In this document: positions 23,101 through 31,981 of the stretch, in pieces
Layout of the letters: each line of letters starts with the position of its first letter
Numbering within the stretch: the stretch's first letter is position 1
Source: Costus lasius
Taxonomy: Eukaryota > Streptophyta > Magnoliopsida > Zingiberales > Costaceae
Assembly: GCA_027563935.2 (NCBI GenBank)
Contig: CM050449.1
Span: 77,154,616-77,218,615 of the forward strand
Direction of reading: 5' to 3'
Length of the DNA: 64,000 nucleotides
Position numbers and translations under genes: made by a program
Notes under the pieces: generated by a model
Databases searched by the model: none
Seen by the model: only the letters and a program-made list of their open reading frames with translations
Told to the model about the DNA's origin: nothing

Positions 23101-24034
23101 CCTCATGCTGTCCCACCTGCCTTCTTCTCTTGAGTTCCTGCACATTTGAACAAATGTGAACTCCACATGCAGTGTCCAACACCCATGATATAGTAGAAGA
23201 AGATAACATGACCTCAGTCACATATATACCTGAGCCAGAAACGATGCTTCCCCTCTTATCTCCTTGGAGCGCTTTACAGTCCTTTTTCCAGTGACCCAGC
23301 TGGCCACAGTGGAAACACCTGTTGTCCTTCGACCGCTTCACCTTCTGTTTCAGGGCCTTACTGTAGTTCTTGACAGGGGCCTTGCCCTTCTTCCCCTTCT
23401 TCTTGTTCCTAGAAGGAACCATCAAGACAGAGGTTGAAGGCTTACCCTTCAGAGTTTCCTCAGTAGTCAAGAGCATATTCAGCAGCTCTGCCGGCGTACA
23501 ATCGATTTTGTTCATATTAAAGTTAATGATGAACGCATCGAAAGAAGGCGGGAGAGACTGCAGAATAATATCCACAGCAAGCTCCTGGTTGATGGTATGC
23601 CCCAGTTTCTCCAGAGCCTCCTTGTGCCCAATCATCTTGAGCACGTGAGCTCCCACTGGGCTCCCCTCAGCCAGTTTGCTCTGAAAGAAGAGCTTCGTCA
23701 GATTATAGCGTTCTGTCCTCGCCTGTGCAGCATACAGCATCTTGAGGTTCGCTATAATTTCTATAGCCGACATATCCTCATGCTGACGCTGCAGCGGTGG
23801 CGTCATAGACGCTAGCATCAGGCAAGCGACATCAATGCTATCATTGACGTGCTTTTCGTAGGCATCCCGAACCGCCCTTGCGGCGTTCGGAGCGGGCTGC
23901 GGCGGTATCGCCGTCTCGAGGACATACAGTTTCCTCTCTGCCTTAAGAACGATCTTAAGGTGTCCAAACCAGTCAGAGAAGTTCGGCCCAGCAAACTTCT
24001 CCCTTTCCAGTAGGGATCGCACATTGAAGCTCAT
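20150..24034 (-). CDS. Angela-2 copia gag-pol polyprotein, intact (1,294 aa)
   Basis: Single frame from ATG (24,034) to TAG. Gag, residues 1-270, with CCHC knuckle C240-C243-H248-C253. Protease around D287 in LDTACG, with Ala where retropepsins usually have Gly. Integrase zinc region H421/H426 and C452/C455; integrase core D482, D545, E581 (35 residues between the last two). RT about 800-1050 with D883 in QMDVKTAFLNG and YVDD at 968-971. RNase H D1141, E1184, D1220. Integrase before RT makes it Ty1/copia; overall similarity is to the Angela/BARE lineage. The start is supported by the same ATG context (acgaacaccATG) in Angela-3 to -6. No stop or frameshift. It would supply capsid and all replication enzymes, and is the best candidate for a functional copy here. 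Confidence 0.96.
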   Translation of the reverse strand: MSFNVRSLLEREKFAGPNFSDWFGHLKIVLKAERKLYVLETAIPPQPAPNAARAVRDAYEKHVNDSIDVACLMLASMTPPLQRQHEDMSAIEIIANLKMLYAAQARTERYNLTKLFFQSKLAEGSPVGAHVLKMIGHKEALEKLGHTINQELAVDIILQSLPPSFDAFIINFNMNKIDCTPAELLNMLLTTEETLKGKPSTSVLMVPSRNKKKGKKGKAPVKNYSKALKQKVKRSKDNRCFHCGQLGHWKKDCKALQGDKRGSIVSGSGIYVTEVMLSSSTISWVLDTACGVHICSNVQELKRRRQVGQHEVDLRVGNGARVAAVAVGDYFITLPSGIVLELNNCYFVPSITKNIISIPALVRKGFAFECNISKCVLSLDNIVYATGSINNGLYMLDMENSIQNIDNKKAKYADDSTLLWHSRLGHINEKRIKRLHDHGLLGSFSYEEIDTCKACLMGKMTKSPFPHKGQRTSGLLDLIHSDVCGPFSKHARGGYQYFITFTDDFSRYGYVYLMRHKSESFDKFKEFKNEVQNQLGRNIKALRSDRGGEYLSHTFTDYLKECGIISQLTPPGTPQWNGVSERRNRTLLDMVRSMMSQATLPYSFWGFALETAAKVLNRVPSKAVSKTPYELWYGKQPSLTFIRIWGCEAYVKKLASGKLESRSDKCIFVGYPKETKGYYFYDPKENKVFVARTAIFLEKEFLLQEASGREIKLDENPEEGQSSQAQLDEPEPVEQVTEQPEAQITREPRRSGRIRRQPERYDGVYIIENDEPLTYADAVSGPESARWLDAMRAEMDSMSDNQVWDLVDPPPGVIPIGCKWIFKKKIDMDGNVVTYKGRLVAKGFKQIYGLDYDETFSPVAMFKSIRILFAIAAYYDYEIWQMDVKTAFLNGNLDEDVYMTQPEGFTNPSDRHKICKLKKSIYGLKQASRSWNIRFDESISEFGFIKNEDDPCVYKRFSGSVITFLILYVDDILIIGNDIPELHAVKAWLGKCFQMKDLGEAAYVLGVKICRDRSKRLLGLCQSTYIDKVLERFHLENSKRGYLPVRHGLNLSKSQCPQTQTEKDEMDNTPYASAIGSIMYAMLCTRPDVAYGLSVTSRFQSNPGLAHWIAVKNILKYLRRTKDMFLIYGGQEELSIEGYTDASFQSDQDDFRSQSGYIFSLNGGAVVWKSFKQSTVADSTTEAEYVAASEASKGAVWIRKFVRELGVVPSSADPLVIFCDNTGAIAQAKEPRSHQKSKHIQRRFHLIREIIDRGEIKICKVHTDDNLADPLTKPLAQQKHEKHCNNMGLRFLNH

Positions 24035-25654
24035 GGTGTTCGTTGCTGCAGGAATCTACAACAAGCAAGAACAGCAAGGTCAGTATCAATGTTCAGAATC
24101 AATCCAGGACTTAAGAAAGATTCTTTTCTCACTATTTTGTCTGACTGAAAAATCCAGTAAACAGTCCGAAAGAGTAATACTCTTTTAGTGAGATGGGATC
24201 CAGATTTCATACTTGGTCTCCGCGTCCCGCTCAGGCGAGATAAGTTGCACAGAGATGACAAGCACTAATTTCTGGTAGGCTGTCCCAGCCAATCGCCAAC
24301 CCGTGCGATTCCCCTTCATCTTGGCAATCCAGCAGACTGTGCCAACTGAGTTGGTACAACACAGTCTCTGATCCCAGAGATGGCTGCCTCCATGTGCTAC
24401 CATATGCGCCACATATGTAGCCTACATGGTCAAGCTGACCTGACCTACTCCCTGGACCACCACGTGCTATGCTGAGCAACGAGAGGGGATAAATCCCAAC
24501 TCTGTAACACGCAGGTGAAATCCAGCACCGTCTGAAGATAGATGGACGTGCCCACTGAGTGGGTTCAACACGGCTCCAACGATAATCAGAAAGGTGAGGT
24601 TTCGCGTCAGAAGGCTTATCGAGCTTGATATGTTAGCGTTGGATTTTAACGGTCTTTTATCTTCTTACTATCAGGCATATCCTATGGCTATAGTAGAAGA
24701 TAAACTTAAACATGCAATTCTAATTATTAGCAATAAGTAGAAAGCATGATCTTATGTGGTAAAAGCCCATGAACCCTAGTAAGACCTTAATTTTACTTAA
24801 GTCTTCACTCGAGCTCCTTGGCATCTCATCTGGTCCAACCTAGGGCCCTAGCGCCAAGAGCACCTCAGGTGCACCACCAGGTGAATGCCCCTCTTGGATG
24901 TGTGCTTTTGTGCTCTTGTCTAATCAAAGTACATTTGATCTATCTAGACAAGGTTGACTCGCAGGTCAACAACATATTATAAATTAAGTACAATGTGATT
25001 CGCAGATCACAAATTAATTTACAATTTTTAAATCCAGGCACGCAGGCCCCAGCACAGCACACAAATGGGCAACCCACATAAGACTAAATAAACAAGCATA
25101 TGGTTCAATCAACATGTGATCCAATCAAGAAATTAAAATTTTGAAAAAACCCCATGGCATCAATTTTAATTTCCTTATGAGCCCTACAACCTTACAATGG
25201 TCCATTGATGGGGATCCACTCATCCATCTAGTTAGATCTTTTGCCCTTGCATGCACCGAGTCCTAACTGACCCGTGTTGACCTGATGGTCAACCATGCAT
25301 GCGTCAAGGGCTGAACCACCCTCATGAGTTTTGGCAAGCGGGTGTGACCCCGGGCCTAACTCAAGTATGTTCAGTAATTGTCTCAACCAGACCTCGCTAC
25401 ACGCCTTTGATGCAGTCAACCTATAGCCACCTCGTGCTTGCGCACAGGTGCTATCTGGTCGACCCATCTAGGCTGTCAGATGGTCTGATCAGACTAGCTT
25501 GATCTATACTAGATGATGCCTTCAACCCCATCAACCCATTTAAGGATTTAATGTAGTGGCACCTTAGATCTAATCAACCGCGCAAGATGTAAGTTTTGTA
25601 AAACACTTAGAGCATGCGCAAACATACAAACAAAGTTGATAACCCTTAGATCTA

Positions 25655-25714
25655 AGGGGGTCCCCTTCAAGGGGGAGCGCAAACTTTAGGGGGTCCCCTT
25701 CAAGGGGGAGCGCA
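25655..25714. repeat. 27-bp direct repeat x2 resembling LTR ends of sister subfamilies
   Basis: agggggtccccttcaaggg...gcgca occurs at 25,655-25,681 and 25,688-25,714. The same words form the LTR terminus of Angela-3 and Angela-5, but here they are inside the leader. Each copy contains ccccttcaagggg, itself a short inverted repeat. Confidence 0.85.
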
Positions 25715-25723
25715 TACATAGCC

Positions 25724-25807
25724 CATGATACAAGCGCAATCTACATGTTAGCATGATACAAGCGCAATCTACATGTTAACATGATACAAGCGCAATCTAC
25801 ATGTACA
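25724..25807. repeat. 28-bp tandem repeat x3 in Angela-2 leader
   Basis: Unit catgatacaagcgcaatcta plus catgtta(g/a), at 25,724-25,751, 25,752-25,779 and 25,780-25,807. The last copy changes at its end. Not seen in the other Angela leaders. Confidence 0.9.
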
Positions 25808-25902
25808 TGTAACCATGCATCATGAAAACAAAGCATCAAGCAAGCGCAAGAAGCATGGATCACAAACACTTCTAGCAATCATATAGATCATATGGAGAGC
25901 CT

Positions 25903-25915
25903 AGCTCTGATACCA
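25903..25915 (-). other. Primer-binding site for initiator tRNA-Met (Angela-2)
   Basis: TGGTATCAGAGCT on the minus strand, 2 bp from the 5' LTR. Confidence 0.92.
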
Positions 25916-25917
25916 GT

Positions 25918-27595
25918 TGTAGGAACCCCTAATAAGGGGGGGGGGAAACCCTATACATGCGCAATCTAGCATGCAATGCGGAAAAAGGGCTTCTAAAGAT
26001 CGCATATGAACTATATAATCAACTTAAACCAACTTAAGATCATGATATGATCTTACCATTGCCATGGATGGAAGGCGGCTTGGAAGAAGAAAACAAGGTT
26101 GATCTCCTCCAAAAGGTGCGCACACAAGAAGACAAAGACTACTCCCTTCTCAACTTTGTGCTAGCAAAAGCTTCAAGGGGTCTTATCGCATGAAGGAGAT
26201 GATGAACTCTTGGCCGATCTTTCTTCTCGTCACTTTCACCACACAAGAAAGTGTGTGTCGTCGAGAGCAAGATGATGGAGAGGAATGTTAGCCAAACTTG
26301 TGATCGAATGTGGAGACATTCATCACAATTGTCAAACCGAAATGCCATAAATGGCAAGTCATCAAAGCTTGCGTTATGCGTTCACATGAAGTGAACCAAA
26401 CGCATAGCTCTCCTCTCAAATGAACCAAGCGCTCACATGTGAGCCGGTTCAATTCAATTGGTCCAATGACCAAACCAAATCAGCCCAATAATCGGTTCAG
26501 ACCAAATTAAACCCTAAGGTTCAAAATCTGACCGTTCATCCTTTTAATGCTCTTGATCTCTTCGATCTAGCATCCACACTCTCGATCTAAGCTTACCGAT
26601 CTCAAGCCCTAATCAATCAAACATGATCAGACTGGATCTCACTTACAATCAGAGTTTAATCTCCTTTAAACTGAACTCGAACAATTCAGTCCACACGATC
26701 TGACTTAAGTAGTCATATCATCAAATTGTGCGACCCTAAGGGTTTCCTTTAAATGTCGGTAACGATAACTTACGTTATCACGATCAGCGAGGGGTATCTA
26801 GCAACACATCACTGTCTCCCGATATAAAGGAAAGAGTCTTCCAAGACTCCACCCAACCACAGCATAAGTGTGAATCAACTCACTAGGCATGCATGATTCC
26901 TTTGCCACTGGATGTTCTTATTGGACAAGCATGTCAAGCCTGTAACTCCAATACGATGAGCATGATTAGATCAGATGCACATAGTCATCTGGGTATGGCC
27001 ATACACTTCCTCAATCATCTCATATAGGGGGGCCCTTTAGAACATCACACTCCTTAAACAAGGAGACGGCAATCCTTTATCTATCACAAGTGCCCTAACC
27101 TGACTCAAGCTCACCATCCAAGATAGTCTATAATCATTATGTTTCAAATGATATTGAACTACCTCAAAACAATGACAATCATCATTTAGAAACATAAGTG
27201 ATCTCAAGTCAAAGGACATGTGCCACTTAGTGCTTACAAGGATCATTCACATTGTGACAAGCAATGGAATATCCGAGTAGGGTCTGTCCAGTACATCCAA
27301 TGTACCCATGAGTCTACATCTTATTCCATGCTCGAAGCATCCTATAAGATTAGCACTCATATCAGTCTCAATCATATCAAGGCTGTCTCATGTTCACCAA
27401 GATATCTCGACTAAGGACATATAGCCTGTCAGCCTAGCTGAACAGCTTTGAGACATTATTCAGAAGTACACTTATTACAGCAGACAAGGTAACAACCTGA
27501 ATAATAACCATGCCTTTATAAACTTAAGAGTTTATTACATGATACTTATACAATCCCAAGGCCTCAAACATTAGCCTTAAGGGCATACCCCAACA
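25918..27595 (-). repeat. Angela-2 5' LTR
   Basis: 1,678 bp, nearly identical to 18,451-20,129. Confidence 0.95.
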
Positions 27596-27600
27596 CTTGC
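27596..27600. repeat. Target-site duplication of Angela-2, right copy (CTTGC)
   Basis: Matches 18,446-18,450. Confidence 0.93.
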
Positions 27601-28825
27601 CTTAAGTACCATTGTAAACACAATGCCAAGAAGAGGAGTTATTCTCTTTTTTTTTTATGGATTTGGATTTCTTCTTCCCAACAAATAACATAAAAGATTT
27701 TAAAGGTAGACTAGATCAATCAATTGATATCAATCCAAAAACATGTGCACATATGCTCATTTTATTCAAATGAATTATTTCACTTTAAGATTGCACTCAT
27801 TAAACAATATATTTACCCAAAATTTCATGCATCAATCAATGGAGAAAATTCTAACAAATAAATTATATTAGATAAATAAATTCAACATGTTAAATCTATT
27901 TCCAATTTTCAGAAATTGATATGCATGATAATTCATACTACACATCTCCTCATAGCAGATATTTTCAACAAATATATCATCATTCAATGCACAAAACTAC
28001 AATATCAAGTCATTCAACCATATCGAAAAAATTTAGCATCTAATATCCAAAAACGAGGATCTGAAGCGAGCGGACATAAGAAGTTTGACAAAGTTATCCT
28101 TCCCTATCACTATAAGTCAATTAAGCAAAAGTAAAGAAAGGTAGGGAAGGAGATACTCACAAAGCTCTCTACTAATTAGAATCTGTCGCCTCGTCATTTC
28201 CTTCAGCCGGGGCGGTATTCATGAATGAAGAAAAACGAAAGGGGATGAAAAATCACGTTACAACAATTAAAATCATGGCAAGGCCATAAAATTGAACGAT
28301 CTCTCTGTACAGAAAAAATTTCAAATTTATGGTACTGTGCTAAACATTATGGCACTGCCGTAATGTTGGTCAAAAATCTCAAAACTCTCGGGGGAAAAAA
28401 ATTTCAAAAATATGGTACCGTGACGAAAAATACGGCACTGCCATAAATTGCTCAAAAATTCTGAAAGTTTCTATAAGGAAAAGACCTGATAATATGGCAG
28501 CATGAAAATCGTTACGGCGGTACCGTATACCCATTATGGTACCGTAAAAAATGTTACGACACTGCCATAATTTCCAAAAATTACTCAAAATTTTCTGTTC
28601 AAAATTTGACCAAAATTACGGCACCGTAAAGAAATTACGGTATGGCCATAATTCGTGCAAAAATTTAGAAATCGCCGTTAACTCAAAAAATTTAATCTTG
28701 ATTCACCTATAAATAGAAAAATAAAAAGTTAGTATACAAACTACTGAAATAAAAATAAAAACAAGAACAAAAGAAAAACAAAAGAGTGCTTGGGTTTCCT
28801 CCCAAGAAGCGCTAATTTTCAGTCT
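27601..28825 (-). other. Athila C 3' internal region, part 2, with palindromic boxes
   Basis: No gene. 27,601-28,190 is AT-rich. 28,260-28,680 holds decayed TTACGGC/GCCGTAA boxes and an actctcggg phrase like the array at 12,140-12,840. 28,785-28,850 has the cttgggtt-cctcccaagaagcgctaatttt phrase that in Athila elements follows the end of pol. Confidence 0.7.
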
Positions 28826-29318
28826 TTAGCTTGACCGTTCTGCACTCAAATCTTCTTGAGGTTCATCGAGTAGAAATTTTTCTCCTCCCTCATTCTGTTC
28901 TTCATGAAAGTAATGCTTCAATCTTTGTCCATTAACTTTAAACTCTCCCTTCTCATCACTCCAAATGTTTACTGCACCGTAGGGATAAGTTTTCTCCACC
29001 TGGAAAGGTCCAAACCATCGAGACTTAAGTTTACCAGGAAAAAGTCTTAATCTTGAATTAAACAAAGGAACAAAGTCACCTGGTTGGAAATCCTTTCTAA
29101 CTATATGTCGATCGTGCCATCTTTTAGTTCTCTCTTTATAGATTTTTGCATTTTCATAAGCGGAGAGTCTAATCTCATCAAGCTCATTCAATTATAACTT
29201 ACGTTTTTCCCCCGCGTTCTTCAAATCAAAATTTACTACCTTGATTGCCCAGAACGCCTTGTGCTCGAGCTCTACAGGAAGATGACAAGATTTACCATAA
29301 ACTAATTGAAAAGGAGAC
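28826..29318 (-). pseudogene. Athila C integrase, C-terminal part
   Basis: The minus-strand frame shows [20 protein letters not shown], then [40 protein letters not shown] and WFGPFQV, the typical C-terminal part of plant gypsy integrase just past the catalytic core. One in-frame stop (TAA where CAA would be expected) lies near 29,192. The frame continues without shift into the segment at 30,990-31,733 if the solo LTR is left out. Confidence 0.85.
29314..29318. repeat. Target-site duplication of the solo LTR, left copy (GAGAC)
   Basis: GAGAC, repeated at 30,985-30,989. Confidence 0.8.
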
Positions 29319-30984
29319 TGACGGAGTCATGGATGCACTTGAGAATGGCCCATTCCCTCTAGAAGACACTTGCAAAGACTCCCCAGGATCTGAGGTAGAC
29401 ACCCAGCAAATTTCAGCCCCAAACGATGACTGCCGCACCGAACACAGCCAGGCCATGACGGCGGACACAGCCGTGACAAGCTCGCTCTGAAGCAACGACT
29501 CTGACACGGCCCCGATCATGCCCATGCATCCACCCCTGACAAGTTCGGCAGAAATCATGTCTCTTCATCATGACCGTGACAAGAAGCACGGCCAGGCCAT
29601 GACTAGTTTGCCAGAAAACACTACAAATTTTCAGCGGCAAATTACGGCCCCGCCGTAAAACCGGACCAACATTATGTGGATTTTGGGCCAGAAATCATGG
29701 CTCGTAATCCAGATTATGACCCTGCCGTGAAAACCACTCGACCTCAACACAGCCAGGCCGTGACCATGGGCACGGCCGTGACACGATCCGTAGAAAACGC
29801 AAACGCCGACACACCCGGAGTCACGGCCATGCCCCCACCCGTGTCCGCCTCGACCAGAAATCCAGAAGCCGAACACGCTCGTGATCTCCATCACGGCCAG
29901 GCTGTGTTCAGCCCCAAAAAGTTTAAAGGCGCCATTCTTCATCCCGTTCGATGCTCGCAACGGTCCTTGCACCCTCAGACCGTTTTGTGGGGGTCGTAAG
30001 CCCCTCATCCGCCACAACTTGCCCCATCCGCTCCATCAACGAGGCTTCACCCGCATCTTCGCAGTCCATCCAGCCCGTTCCTATGGCAACTCTTCCTCGA
30101 GGACCTCCACCGGACACCACCATCGACCGATGTCACAACCGGGTCCTCAACACAACTTAGGAGACCGCCAATAATATCTAGAATCAGCCCACAATCAACA
30201 AATTTTGCTGCTTCGTGGCGGCCTGCTCCGAGATGGTGTGACATACGAGACGGCCCGGTCGACAGCCCAAGGAGTCAGCCCGCGCGCAGCTTGCCCTTGA
30301 AGCCAGGCGCCAACTCCTAATATTCCCTCCAGAAGTTAGTTAGTATCATGCTTTTAGCTTGTTAGAGGCATCTTGACCTCCTTTTAGGTAGTTAGAGGGA
30401 GTTGGCTTCTCCAACTACCCTCATGTGTTGTGCATGTAACCCTCATTCCCTCTTGATCTATAAGAGAGGGCTGAGGGCTTGTGTTGTTTGGAGCTTGGTT
30501 GTATTAGTCGCCTTCCCCCACGCGAAGGCTTAGGTCCTCCAACTCCGAGAAGCTCGTCTAGAGTTCCCTCGCCCTTGTAACCCGCTGTTTACTGCTTTCA
30601 ATCAAAACACCCAGAGAACCCTCCTTGGGCTCCGGGTCCTTTGCAAACAACTTGCATTCAGCTCTTGTGCCCTTTTGGTGTTGCGTCTTGGACTTGCGGA
30701 AGACTACCCTTGTAGCCTCATGGAGGTTCGGTCGCGAGCGCTCGCTTGCAAAAATTTGGCTCTACACATGAGGTGAGCAGTTTCATTAGTATCCGAGCCG
30801 TTCTTCCTCCGCGCCTTTGGGTCTTGCTCAAGAAACGTCTCTTCGCATTTCTCATCGGGTTTTCTTGTGGCTTCCCCGTTCGGGCGTGTTTTAACTTCCC
30901 TCATCTCAAGACCCTCTCACGTCTCCACATCATGGTTTAGTCCCTTAGAGTACGGAACTAAGGACCCCTACATCCGCTACATCA
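29319..30984. mobile_element. Solo LTR of another LTR-retrotransposon family (1,666 bp)
   Basis: Starts TGACGG, ends CATCA (TGA...TCA inverted ends), and is flanked by 5-bp GAGAC. It exactly interrupts an integrase frame that is continuous when it is removed. No primer site, purine tract or pol domain lies inside. It is GC-richer than its surroundings. It contains a TATA-like TATAAGAG at 30,459-30,466 and many cacggcc...gccgtg boxes in 29,420-29,900, which gives the plus strand a promoter-like layout. Size and content suggest a gypsy (Tat-like) LTR, but the family is not proven. Confidence 0.78.
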
Positions 30985-30989
30985 GAGAC
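30985..30989. repeat. Target-site duplication of the solo LTR, right copy (GAGAC)
   Basis: Matches 29,314-29,318. Confidence 0.8.
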
Positions 30990-31733
30990 ATACCTATCGG
31001 TGTTTTCAAACCAATTCTGTTTACCTACAGCGCATCATCAAGCTTGAAAGCCCAGTCTTTTCTTGTTCTTGATACCTTTTTTTCCAATATTCCTTTGATT
31101 TCTCTATTCGATATTTCCACTTGTCCACTAGTTTGGGGATGGTAAGGTGTTGCAACTCTATGATTTACCCCATATTTTCGAAGCAAGGCTGAAAACTTGT
31201 GTTCAATAAAATGAGATCATCCATCACTAATAACCACTCGAGGAGTCCCAAATCACGGAAATATAATCTTCTTGAACATCTTCACCATAACTCTGGAATC
31301 ATTAGTTGGAAAAGCAATGGCCTCCACCCACTTGGAGACATAGTCTACTGCCACAAGTATAAATTTGTTACCCACTGATGAAGGAAACAGTCCCATAAAA
31401 TCAATCCCCCAAACATCAAATATCTCAACTTCAAGTATTGTAGACAGCGGCATCTCATTCCTTTTGTTGATGTTTCCCATCCTTTGACAATTATCACAAG
31501 ACATTATAAATTTTCTCTCATCTTTAAATACGGAGGGCCAATAAAATCCAGATTATAAAACCTTAAAAATAGTTTTTTCAACACTAGCGTGCCCTCCATA
31601 TGATGATTCATGACACTGTAATAATATATCCTTGATTTCCTCTTCGGGGACACATATCCTAAATATACCATCTGCACATCTTCTAAAAACATAAGGCTCA
31701 TCCAAAAAATAGTGCTTGACATCAGCTAATAAT
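30990..31733 (-). pseudogene. Athila C integrase, zinc and catalytic core
   Basis: Minus-strand frame without a frameshift but with several stops. HHCC region: CHESSYGGHA and [10 protein letters not shown]. Core: WGIDFMG (first Asp), VISDG (second Asp) and [11 protein letters not shown] (Glu), then [10 protein letters not shown] before the solo LTR. Stops: near 31,555 (CAA to TAA), 31,252 (probably CGA to TGA), 31,225 (GGA to TGA) and near 31,035 (TGG to TAG). The parent codons are inferred from the family. A relic of gypsy-type integrase; RT, which should precede it, is missing at the 31,733 border. Confidence 0.85.
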
Positions 31734-31981
31734 ATGCCCTGCAGACCAATGTATGGACATGGTCAGGCATTGTTTGAATGTACTTTGATAGAATTATTAT
31801 TCTTTATAGAGGCATGGTCGTTATTATGCAGACTTCTCTACCTGCGTTGATGTATTGAGTTGCATATATAATGTCCCAGGATTTTGGATTGGATCCATTC
31901 TCATAAGCTATCCCCAGACAAGGTACCATAGCAGATATGGGACAGCTTTGGTACATGTGAGACTGGTGTATGGGCTGGTTA
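31734..31981 (+). repeat. Unassigned LTR-like fragment
   Basis: 248 bp starting tatgccctgcagaccaatg and containing ctttatagaggcatggtcgt, loosely like the start of the Angela LTRs (tttataaaggcatggttatt). It may be the beginning of a related copia LTR into which Angela-3 inserted. No coding potential. Confidence 0.35.

Larger units (their letters stand above)
24035..25902 (-). other. Angela-2 untranslated leader
   Basis: About 1.87 kb. Near its end are two overlapping short frames (75 and 82 codons, about 24,185-24,479) kept in length in several sister copies, and a splice-acceptor-like TTGTAG-type end before the ATG. The part next to the primer site holds two sets of tandem repeats. Confidence 0.8.
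18451..27595 (-). mobile_element. Angela-2: complete, very young Ty1/copia element
   Basis: 9,145 bp with matching LTRs, TSD, primer site, leader, intact 1,294-codon frame and purine tract, all in correct order on the minus strand. By eye the two LTRs differ by one substitution (near 18,819 vs 26,286) and one G in a G-run (11 vs 10). That is the closest pair in the window and indicates very recent insertion. It is nested in the 3' region of Athila C. Confidence 0.96.
16090..31733 (-). mobile_element. Athila C: decayed minus-strand element split by nested insertions
   Basis: 3' LTR (16,090-17,906), 3' internal region (17,907-18,450 and 27,601-28,825) and integrase pseudogene (28,826-29,318 and 30,990-31,733). 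Angela-2 and a gypsy-like solo LTR are inserted into it. Everything upstream of integrase (gag, protease, RT, 5' LTR) is missing at the right border near 31,733. Element-derived sequence, insertions excluded, is about 4.8 kb. Confidence 0.75.

Noticed and set aside
26139..27414. Small conserved frames inside Angela LTRs (60-72 codons, several per LTR)
   Set aside because: Identical only because the LTRs are recent copies. They shift or break in the more diverged LTRs and have no recognisable features.
29676..30017. Frames of 107 to 128 codons on both strands around 29,631-30,017
   Set aside because: They lie wholly within the solo LTR in GC-richer sequence with palindromic boxes. They overlap each other on both strands and show no domain.
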